Assembly (NCBI GenBank): GCA_003661365.1
Contig: QMVZ01000077.1
Span: forward strand, 1 to 7,658
Direction: 5' to 3'
DNA length: 7,658 bases
Origin: Thermoproteota archaeon
GTDB taxonomy: Archaea > Korarchaeota > Korarchaeia > Korarchaeales > Korarchaeaceae
The notes below the pieces were generated by a model. It made no database searches. It saw only the letters and a program-made list of their open reading frames with translations, and was not told the DNA's origin. The translations under genes were made by a program, and so were the position numbers. Shown here in pieces: positions 1 through 5,195 of this stretch. Each line of letters opens with the position of its first letter. Positions within the stretch are counted from its first letter, which is position 1.

Positions 1-44
1 CTCTTCTGATCTAAGCGACTTTCGATCTGAAAACAATAAGTGAA

Positions 45-54
45 CTTTTTATAT
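45..54 (+). promoter_or_regulatory. TATA-box promoter of the beta-CASP RNase gene
   Basis: The stretch CTTTTTATAT is a good archaeal TATA-box candidate, preceded by a purine-containing BRE-like stretch (GTGAA). With the usual distance of about 26 bp, transcription should begin near base 76. That leaves a leader of about 70 nt before the ATG at 148, which is long compared with the 0-16 nt predicted for the other promoters in this window. The start site is inferred. Confidence 0.55.
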
Positions 55-83
55 CTCTCAACTGCATGATTGTCTGATTCGTT

Positions 84-136
84 GGGAGGATGAACAAAGG
101 AAACGAAAATCGTTTTCTCCCGACGTTAACGGGAGG
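84..136 (+). promoter_or_regulatory. Structured mRNA leader that can hide the ribosome binding site
   Basis: CTCCCG (117-122) and CGGGAG (130-135) form a perfect 6-bp hairpin with a 7-nt loop. The right arm contains most of the GGGAGG Shine-Dalgarno sequence (131-136) of the RNase gene, so this fold would block ribosome binding. A second copy of GGGAGGAT lies upstream at 84-91 and can pair with the same CTCCC (117-121). It would then enclose a small perfect hairpin, AAACGA (101-106) with TCGTTT (110-115), and free the downstream SD. The two folds are mutually exclusive, as in a translational riboswitch or autoregulated leader. Pairings are read from the sequence; the regulatory role is inferred and no known riboswitch class is recognised. 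Confidence 0.4.
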
Positions 137-146
137 ATTTGTTTGA
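90..146 (+). CDS. Possible 18-codon leader peptide
   Basis: An ATG at 90 opens an 18-codon frame, MNKGNENRFLPTLTGGFV, ending at TGA 144-146, one base before the ATG of the RNase gene. It runs through both alternative hairpins, so a ribosome translating it would melt them and end next to the downstream start. Against it, the GGGAGG at 84-89 touches the ATG with no spacer, unsuitable for a normal SD, and the peptide resembles nothing I know. It could be a chance frame. Confidence 0.2.
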   Translation: MNKGNENRFLPTLTGGFV

Positions 147-147
147 T

Positions 148-1419
148 ATGACTTTGCTAAAAGTAAAGCCACTCGGAGCTATTGGAGAAGTAGGAAGAAG
201 CGCCGTTCTCCTTGAAGCCGAGGGCAAGAGGATATTGCTCGACTACGGAATAAAGCTTAGGCCAAAACAAAGCCCGCTTTATCCTCCAGAAGTCGAAGAT
301 GTAGATGCTGTGCTGCTAACGCATGCACATTTGGATCACTCAGGGGCCTTGCCACTGCTCTTTAGGGGTAAGAATTCACCAAAGGTCTATGGTCTTGACA
401 TAACAAGAGATTTTGTGGAACTCTTGCTCTATGACTCCATAAAGGTAGCAAAGAAGAGGGGGTATACGATAGGTTACGGCCCTCAAGAAATTAAGAAGCT
501 AATGAAGAACTACAGACCCATAGAATATGGAGTTCCATTCAAAATAGGGCCGGTTGAAGTCATACCTTTCGATTCTGGCCACATACCGGGCAGCACCATG
601 TTTTACGTTAGAACAAATGGAACGTCACTTCTCTACACAGGAGACTTTAAGCTTAGAAACACAAGGCTATCCCGTGGGGCTGAAAGAGATCTGCCAGAGG
701 TAGATCTCCTAATAACAGAGTGTACTTACTCTCAGAGGGAGCACCCGAGTAGGAAAGGACAGGAGAAACTCCTAAGAGAGGTAGTTAGGGACACGATCAA
801 TAGAGGAGGTCTAGCAATAATAGCAGGCTTCGCTATAGCTAGACTCAATGAGATCGCAATGATCCTATCGTCTGGCGGCATAAAGAACCTGTATCTGGAT
901 GGAATGGCAAGGGCAGGAACGGAGATCCTGCTATCATACCCTCACAGACTTAGGGACGACAAAGAGTTTGAGTTCTCTTTGAGGAATCTTAGGATGGTTG
1001 GAAATTGGAAATTCAGAGAGAGCATTATAAGGAGACCCTCGATTGTTTTGACAACATCCGGAATGCTCGAAGGAGGACCAGTGTACTTCTATCTTGAGAA
1101 AAGAAGAGAAGATCCAGTAAGTTCCTTGACTCTTACAGGGTATCAGATCGAGGGAACAGAAGGCAGGAGGCTCTTACAAGAGGGCGAAATTTACATTGAT
1201 GGAGAAAGGCGAACAATTGAAATGAGGGTGAATCAACTTGACTTCTCCTCGCATGTAGGTAGATCTGGGCTGTTCGAATTCATAAGGGCAGTAGAACCAA
1301 AACAGGTTATTCCAATACACGGAGAGGAAACCGAGAAGTTCGGAGAAGAGGTTCAGGAGTTGGTAGGTGTCGACGTGATATCTCCCTCGCTTGAAGAGGA
1401 AATAACCGTCTCAGGATGA
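148..1419 (+). CDS. Beta-CASP metallo-beta-lactamase ribonuclease, KH-less archaeal CPSF (aCPSF2-like)
   Basis: This is a cytoplasmic zinc-dependent RNase of the CPSF/Ysh1 type (423 aa), expected to act as endonuclease and/or 5'-3' exonuclease in RNA maturation and decay. Metallo-beta-lactamase motifs are HAHLDH (59-64), H145 in GHIPGS and D166 in TGDF. Beta-CASP motif A is E191 in ITECTYS, motif B H369 in DFSSH and motif C H391 in IPIHGE. TTSGMLEGG (302-310) and GYQIEGTEGRRLL (331-343) are typical of the CPSF group. It begins directly with the lactamase domain, so it lacks the KH domains of the termination factor aCPSF1/FttA. The usual GRxQE-like stretch reads ARLNE (231-235). I chose ATG 148 over the in-frame TTG at 139 because GGGAGG (131-136) is only 2 nt from the TTG but 11 nt from the ATG. 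Its 3' end overlaps the convergent radical SAM gene by 9 bp. An aRNase J-type assignment is less likely. Confidence 0.9.
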   Translation: MTLLKVKPLGAIGEVGRSAVLLEAEGKRILLDYGIKLRPKQSPLYPPEVEDVDAVLLTHAHLDHSGALPLLFRGKNSPKVYGLDITRDFVELLLYDSIKVAKKRGYTIGYGPQEIKKLMKNYRPIEYGVPFKIGPVEVIPFDSGHIPGSTMFYVRTNGTSLLYTGDFKLRNTRLSRGAERDLPEVDLLITECTYSQREHPSRKGQEKLLREVVRDTINRGGLAIIAGFAIARLNEIAMILSSGGIKNLYLDGMARAGTEILLSYPHRLRDDKEFEFSLRNLRMVGNWKFRESIIRRPSIVLTTSGMLEGGPVYFYLEKRREDPVSSLTLTGYQIEGTEGRRLLQEGEIYIDGERRTIEMRVNQLDFSSHVGRSGLFEFIRAVEPKQVIPIHGEETEKFGEEVQELVGVDVISPSLEEEITVSG

Positions 1420-2496
1420 TTGAGACCCATTTCTCACTATAGGATGCCTTGAAATTTCAAAAGGACAATCTAAAGGAGCTATCTCGACAATTTCACCATC
1501 TAATTCCTTAGATAGCAGCATAGACCTCACTTCCAGAAGTATTTCAGGCGGTACTAGAAGTTCGTTTTCGCTCAACTCAAAAGGACAGGATCTAACTTTT
1601 TCTAGTAACTCCTTAAACTCAAGCAATTCGCTACGAGCCCCTCTTATCACACCAAATACCAAAGTACCTTGTTCAGTAACGCGTTGATATGGCTTTACAA
1701 CGTTCTTAGCCCTCCTCCTCCACCTATTGAGAACCTGTAGCTCCTTTACCTCTGCAGAACAAAAATAGCCGACAATTCCTGTCTCCTTCTCCACATACTC
1801 TAACACTTTTCTTGCGACCTCTTTACTCCCAAAAACGGCAATTCCACTATCGGTTCTAACTCCATAGCCTTTAGATAAGAGATTGCTCCTATTTCCCTCG
1901 CTAAACTCTAATTCATTGATATTCAAGAAATGAGCCCCTATAGAGTCAAGGAACTCCGCGAGTTCTATCAACTTCCTCTCATACATCCTCTCTGGTATTG
2001 CTGGCATCTCGGCTCCAACCCTGAAGTTGAAATCCATGGCAAGCCTGATCTTTTCCCAATCCTTCTCCAACCAAGTATGAAATCTAATCTCATCTAAACC
2101 TGCAGATTCTAACACCTTCAAACTATCGAGATCTATACCTACTGAGTTTGTGTAAAGATGTACGTCGAATTCCTTCCCAAAATTCTCTTTCAAAATCTTC
2201 ACGTATCTGCAAACCCTATCTATAACTAAACTTGGCTCTCCACCAGTTATTCCTGCTCCTTCGGCTTCTATTAGTCGCGCCTCTCTTAGAATTTCCGCTT
2301 CATCTTTAACCTTAATTTCATCTGCAAAAACCCAGTCTTTTCCTCTCTTTTCGGGAGAAATTGTACAGTAAAAACATGTTGAATATCGAGAACAAAGCCC
2401 TGTAACGAATATGACGAGCTTACCCCCTCTCCAACAGATTTCGCAAGAGGGACTCTTTCCTCGAACCATAAGTGAACCATAAGGTAGTTCGATCAT
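1411..2496 (-). CDS. Radical SAM protein, COG2108 (pyruvate formate-lyase activase-related) family
   Basis: A probable [4Fe-4S]/S-adenosylmethionine radical enzyme (361 aa) of an archaeal family with no assigned reaction that I know. It has an N-terminal CEIC pair (C18, C21), the GGKLVIFVTGLC lead-in, cluster cysteines C35, C41 and C44 followed by TISPEKRGKDWVFADE, the SAM-binding GGEP (85-88), and a late cysteine in YFCSAEVKE (C246), all in the order I associate with COG2108. The cluster motif is CX5CX2C rather than CX3CX2C, as if two residues (S39, T40) were inserted. ATG 2496 is preferred over the in-frame TTG at 2514 because GGAGG overlaps that TTG and lies 11 nt before the ATG, with AGGAG closer still. 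It is the last gene of a three-gene operon; the upstream gene stops at 2515. The family call rests on motif order recalled from memory; the substrate is unknown. Confidence 0.8.
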   Translation of the reverse strand: MIELPYGSLMVRGKSPSCEICWRGGKLVIFVTGLCSRYSTCFYCTISPEKRGKDWVFADEIKVKDEAEILREARLIEAEGAGITGGEPSLVIDRVCRYVKILKENFGKEFDVHLYTNSVGIDLDSLKVLESAGLDEIRFHTWLEKDWEKIRLAMDFNFRVGAEMPAIPERMYERKLIELAEFLDSIGAHFLNINELEFSEGNRSNLLSKGYGVRTDSGIAVFGSKEVARKVLEYVEKETGIVGYFCSAEVKELQVLNRWRRRAKNVVKPYQRVTEQGTLVFGVIRGARSELLEFKELLEKVRSCPFELSENELLVPPEILLEVRSMLLSKELDGEIVEIAPLDCPFEISRHPIVRNGSQSS

Positions 2497-2514
2497 GCTC
2501 CTATTTGCCTCCAA

Positions 2515-2751
2515 TCACAGCCTTTTCACGTGGATAACCCAATATCCCTCTTTCCTATCTGAGGTCACAGATGCCCAGCTTACCCTCTCGCCCCACTCCC
2601 TGGCCTGCTCAACAGTTTCCTTGTCATCGGTCAAAACTAATAATGAGCTCTTTGGATCTAATGATTTAGCCTCCTTTGCCATGATAATTATGGTTGTTGG
2701 AAACCCCTTTCCCCTCAGATCTATCTTTCTAACATGTTTCTTTCCGGTCAC
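2515..2751 (-). CDS. TusA/SirA-fold small protein lacking the catalytic cysteine
   Basis: A 78-aa protein with the layout of the TusA (UPF0033) sulfur-carrier family: IDLRG at 10-14, a proline (P18) opening the first helix, a central strand LLVLTDD (37-43), a helix ending near W53, and a last strand WVIHVKR (71-77). In TusA the first motif reads CPxP and the cysteine carries the persulfide. Here it reads FPTT (17-20), and the protein has no cysteine at all, so classical sulfur relay is impossible. It starts at GTG 2751, which overlaps the acetyltransferase stop as GTGA; a GGTGA Shine-Dalgarno lies 7 nt upstream. Its stop abuts the radical SAM gene, implying translational coupling on both sides. 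The gene call is firm; the fold is likely; the function is unknown, perhaps a binding or scaffold role. Confidence 0.75.
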   Translation of the reverse strand: MTGKKHVRKIDLRGKGFPTTIIIMAKEAKSLDPKSSLLVLTDDKETVEQAREWGERVSWASVTSDRKEGYWVIHVKRL

Positions 2752-3278
2752 AGGCTCTTCACCCTGTATCCTAATACTGCTGTGATGAGCCTATCGCTTG
2801 CTCTCTCAGAAATAGACTTGACCATGAGGTAGCCATCCTCACCATCGCTATAGTACTTGGGCATGACGCCTAGGACCCTGTAATCCAGTTTCTTATAGAG
2901 AGAAATCGCTGGCTCGTTTGAGACTCTGACTTCGAGATAAATTAAGTCTACACCATAAGCATTAACTAATCCCTCCTCGGCACCATTCATGAGAGCAGTT
3001 GCTATACCCTGTCTCCTATGCTTCTTCTCCACAGCTATTGAAAGGACGTGTCCAAGTTTAACAGGACTAAATCTATAGTACTTCTCTTCAACTCTGCACA
3101 TCACATAGCCCACTATTTTGCCCTCGGATTCAGCCACAAGAAAGGCCTCTGGCCAATGCGTGTAATTCTCCAAAAAGAAGAACGACGGATAATTTTCCGG
3201 TAGAAAAACCCAGTTAAGCTTGACAACATTGTCTAGATCCTTAGGATTGAACTTTCTTATGATGTACTGCTTTTGCAT
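2748..3278 (-). CDS. Protein N-terminal acetyltransferase, GNAT family (archaeal Ard1/NatA, RimI-like)
   Basis: Transfers an acetyl group from acetyl-CoA to the N-terminal amine of nascent or finished proteins in the cytoplasm. The 176-aa sequence closely resembles Sulfolobus Ard1. It has LPENYPSFFF (26-35; E28 matches the glutamate important in ssArd1), the acetyl-CoA pyrophosphate loop RRQGIA (88-93) after LSIAVEKKH, IYLEVRVSNEPAISLY (113-128), and YYSDGEDGYLM (142-152). A tail of about 22 residues (155-176) extends past where I recall ssArd1 ending. ATG 3278 is chosen over an in-frame start further upstream because GAGGTG sits 5 nt before it (plus-strand 3284-3289) and the extra N-terminal residues are not family-like. 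It is the first gene of a three-gene operon and its stop overlaps the TusA-like start. Confidence 0.92.
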   Translation of the reverse strand: MQKQYIIRKFNPKDLDNVVKLNWVFLPENYPSFFFLENYTHWPEAFLVAESEGKIVGYVMCRVEEKYYRFSPVKLGHVLSIAVEKKHRRQGIATALMNGAEEGLVNAYGVDLIYLEVRVSNEPAISLYKKLDYRVLGVMPKYYSDGEDGYLMVKSISERASDRLITAVLGYRVKSL

Positions 3279-3359
3279 CGGCCCACCTCGGTCAGAAAAT
3301 CTTACATCAAACAAAGTTTTAAACGCCACTCAAACGATCACAATGGGGTAAAACGGAAA
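3279..3359. promoter_or_regulatory. Divergent promoter region with one shared TATA-like element
   Basis: The 81 bp between the acetyltransferase and site-2 protease starts hold one clear TATA-like element, TTTTAAAC at 3317-3324, which is nearly palindromic and usable in either direction. At about 26 bp on each side, start sites would fall near 3347 (+) and 3294 (-). These give leaders of about 13 and 16 nt, the latter with room for the GAGGTG Shine-Dalgarno. The plus side has the better BRE-like purine stretch (CAAAG). Use in both directions is inferred. Confidence 0.5.
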
Positions 3360-4493
3360 GTGTATCCAACACCTTACAACCTCGTCATCGATGTGGTAAG
3401 TAAGAACTTTCAGGTGGTTGACGTTACTGAAACGCCAGCTGGGCTCGAGATGTTGGTAAATAGAATAGATCCAGAGGAGTCAAGAGAACGCTTTAAAAGA
3501 GTGGCTGAAGAACTTATGCCCCACGGTCTCATGCCAAAACTACTTCCAGGAAAGCCCTACCTGAGGCTCATAGTATTTCCTGCCAAAATCCCAACCAGAA
3601 GATCGAAGGCGATATATCTTGTGATGTTATTAGCTACCATCTCAACAGTTACCTTCTCAGGGTATCTATACAGTAAAACCGCGGTGGAATTGCTTAGCAA
3701 GGTAGGAATAACTCCCAATATAAATACGATCTTAAGCGCCATCATGTTTACTGTTTCGGTTTTCTTTACCCTAGGGACTCATGAATTTGGTCACATGGTG
3801 GCCACTAAATTAAGAGGGGGTGATTGGGAGCCACCAGTTTTCATTCCTGGGGGTCCGCCCCTTGGCACCTTTGGAGCCATAATTTTCGGCCGTAGAATGC
3901 CCTTAAACAGAGATGAACTATTCGATATGGGGTTGTCAGGTCCTTTAACTGGTCTAATAGCATCAATCCCAGTTTGTTACTTTGGTCTTAAGACCTCAAT
4001 ACCCCTTGATCCATCCTTGCTAGGTGCTTTAGAAAAGGAAGGAGCTAGGGCTCTATGGTGGGAGCAACCTCTTTTCTCTTACATGTTTAAGTTAGCTAAA
4101 GTACCTTCGCCTATTTATCTAAGTCCAGTAGCGCTTGCAGGATGGGTTATTCTCACGGTTACTTTCCTCAATCTCATGCCAGTCTCTCAGCTTGATGGAG
4201 GTCATGTGTGCTATGCTTTCTTCCCAGACGAAAAGAAGAGACAATTAATAGCATTTACGCTAATATCCTTGTCATTTGTCTCATATATGACGCCTATAAA
4301 ATTTCTCGATCCTCAAATGGCTCTAATGCTTCTAATCTTTACTCTTTTCATAAGACATCCCCCTCCTTTAGACGAATATAGTTCTCTTTCAAAAAAGAGG
4401 GCTTATTTTGGCGCTATAATATACCTTATTGCCTTGTTCGTCACATTTCCTGTCACACCTGAACTTCGTGAGTTCCTTAGACAGCTTATCTGA
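3360..4493 (+). CDS. Site-2 protease-type membrane metallopeptidase (peptidase family M50)
   Basis: An intramembrane zinc protease that cuts substrates within the membrane, in bacteria and eukaryotes often to release regulators; the archaeal substrate is unknown. From the GTG start it has 377 aa. A cytosolic domain (about 1-80) is followed by hydrophobic segments near 84-103, 123-140, 191-210, 255-272, 296-312, 319-332 and 350-366. The zinc motif HEFGH is at 141-145, with GGPPLGTFGAII (164-175) and GLSGPLTGLI (191-200) after it. The second zinc ligand is D279 in NLMPVSQLDGGH. No PDZ domain is seen. The frame is open further upstream, but an earlier start would overlap the divergent gene and pass through the promoter. 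GTG 3360 fits the start site predicted near 3347, although there is no strong SD; ATG at 3450 would cut into the conserved N-terminal domain. Confidence 0.88.
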   Translation: MYPTPYNLVIDVVSKNFQVVDVTETPAGLEMLVNRIDPEESRERFKRVAEELMPHGLMPKLLPGKPYLRLIVFPAKIPTRRSKAIYLVMLLATISTVTFSGYLYSKTAVELLSKVGITPNINTILSAIMFTVSVFFTLGTHEFGHMVATKLRGGDWEPPVFIPGGPPLGTFGAIIFGRRMPLNRDELFDMGLSGPLTGLIASIPVCYFGLKTSIPLDPSLLGALEKEGARALWWEQPLFSYMFKLAKVPSPIYLSPVALAGWVILTVTFLNLMPVSQLDGGHVCYAFFPDEKKRQLIAFTLISLSFVSYMTPIKFLDPQMALMLLIFTLFIRHPPPLDEYSSLSKKRAYFGAIIYLIALFVTFPVTPELREFLRQLI

Positions 4494-4500
4494 ACTCAAA

Positions 4501-4509
4501 ACTTTTATC
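4501..4509 (+). promoter_or_regulatory. TATA-box promoter of the eS25 gene
   Basis: ACTTTTATC lies in the 51-bp gap after the protease gene, preceded by the A-rich BRE-like stretch CTCAAA. Transcription would start near 4531, leaving a leader of about 14 nt that contains GAGG (4534-4537), 7 nt before ATG 4545. The ribosomal protein gene therefore appears to have its own promoter. Start position inferred. Confidence 0.5.
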
Positions 4510-4544
4510 TGACCTTGGGACGGATCTTGTAAAGAGGGTCCCAG

Positions 4545-4793
4545 ATGAGTGCCAGAGAAAAGGGCGAAGAAAAGGCAGTTAGAGTCCTTTGGCCATCGGA
4601 ATCTTTGCTGAAGACAATTGAGAAGGAAATTGTTAACAGTCCTGTGGTAACCCCCCAGTCTTTAGCGATTAAGTATGGGATAAGGGTCAGTACTGCGAAG
4701 AGATTGCTTAAAGAGTATTATAGGAAAGGATTGGTAGTGTACGTTAACGGCAACTCAAAACTCAGAATTTATAGAGGAGTTAAGGCAAAGTAA
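4545..4793 (+). CDS. rps25e: 30S ribosomal protein eS25 (S25e)
   Basis: A small-subunit ribosomal protein of the eukaryote/archaeal S25e family, which binds rRNA in the subunit head. The 82-aa sequence has a short charged N-terminus (1-13) and a winged-helix-like core. Within it, EKEIVNSPVVTPQSLAIKYG (26-45) and the recognition helix VSTAKRLLKEYYRKGLV (48-64) match the usual pattern of 'ITP..LA...I..S.AR..L..L..KGLI', and the core ends in LRIYRG (73-78). The lysine-rich N-terminal tail is shorter and more acidic than in many relatives. In archaea this protein occurs mainly in TACK and Asgard lineages, which guides the taxonomic call. ATG is preceded by GAGG at 7 nt. The cyclophilin-like gene follows after 33 nt and is probably co-transcribed. 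Confidence 0.88.
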   Translation: MSAREKGEEKAVRVLWPSESLLKTIEKEIVNSPVVTPQSLAIKYGIRVSTAKRLLKEYYRKGLVVYVNGNSKLRIYRGVKAK

Positions 4794-4826
4794 ACAAGGT
4801 TCTTCTTCACGGGGAAGTGAGAAATC

Positions 4827-5195
4827 TTGCTTGATGGGGTTGGAGAATATACAGTAAAAATGAGAACTAAGGCTGGAGTCGTTAAGATTATCTTGATGAG
4901 ACATCTGTCGCCTATTACAGTTGAGAGACTTTACAAGAGCATTCCTCTCAGTGGTCTAACAATAAAAACAAATGATCTTCTTTACATAAGCTTAGATCTC
5001 GAGGGAAGGCTCGAGAGACCTTTAAAAAAGCTGAAAAAGGGGCAACTAGTGTTTTCTCCAGCGAATAAATCTCTCATTATAGCATTAACTGACCTCAGAA
5101 TAGATTTTCCTGTGACTCCTTTGGGAGAGATCTTGGAAGGAATGGAGGTCTTGGGCTCGATAAAAACCGGGGAAAAGGTGGTCTTAACAAATTAA
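4827..5195 (+). CDS. Cyclophilin-like domain protein (PF04126/TM1367 type)
   Basis: A 122-aa protein resembling the small beta-barrel cyclophilin-like family typified by Thermotoga TM1367. Members share the fold of peptidyl-prolyl isomerases, but activity is not established for most. Matching features are SPITVERLYKSIPLSG (28-43), the strand DLLYISLDL (50-58), GQLVFSPANKSLIIAL (72-87), and VTPLGEI (96-102) leading into EVLGSIKTGEKV (107-118), in the family's usual order. The TTG start is chosen because GTGA lies 6 nt upstream and a full first strand (GEYTVKMRTKAG) follows. ATG 4860 would shorten that strand and has no nearby SD. It sits 33 nt after eS25 without an obvious promoter. Its TAA overlaps the thiL stop by 3 bases (TTAA). 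Confidence 0.65.
   Translation: MLDGVGEYTVKMRTKAGVVKIILMRHLSPITVERLYKSIPLSGLTIKTNDLLYISLDLEGRLERPLKKLKKGQLVFSPANKSLIIALTDLRIDFPVTPLGEILEGMEVLGSIKTGEKVVLTN
5162..5176 (-). terminator. Possible T-rich terminator for thiL
   Basis: Read on the minus strand, two T-runs (TTTT then TTTTT) separated by a CCCCGG core lie 16-30 nt past the thiL stop, inside the end of the convergent cyclophilin-like gene. Archaeal RNA polymerase stops at T-rich tracts without needing a hairpin, so this is a reasonable candidate. Further T-runs follow on the same strand at 5034-5038 and 5024-5029. Not decisive. Confidence 0.25.

Noticed and set aside
2..43. Frame open from the window edge to TGA 41-43 (13 codons), possibly the tail of an upstream gene
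   Set aside because: Too short to show coding character or homology; it may be chance sequence upstream of the promoter.
2286..2480. 64-codon minus-strand frame inside the radical SAM gene
   Set aside because: It is an out-of-frame shadow of a gene with clear family motifs and has no motif of its own.
2495..2785. 96-codon plus-strand frame opposite the TusA-like gene
   Set aside because: Antisense shadow; the minus-strand genes show overlapping starts, SDs and recognisable families, and this frame shows none.
2782..2788. GTGATGA, resembling box C of a C/D guide RNA
   Set aside because: No box D (CTGA) or C'/D' pair at suitable spacing follows; the match lies in the acetyltransferase coding region.
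3273..3359. N-terminal extension of the site-2 protease frame
   Set aside because: It would cover the divergent promoter and the acetyltransferase start, and its residues do not resemble the family's N-terminal domain.
3557..3745. 62-codon minus-strand frame inside the site-2 protease gene
   Set aside because: Hydrophobic antisense shadow of membrane segments; no independent support.
4803..4824. Weak inverted repeat TTCAC/GTGAG between eS25 and the cyclophilin-like gene
   Set aside because: Only 5 pairs including a G-U, without a T-run after it; not convincing as terminator or regulator.
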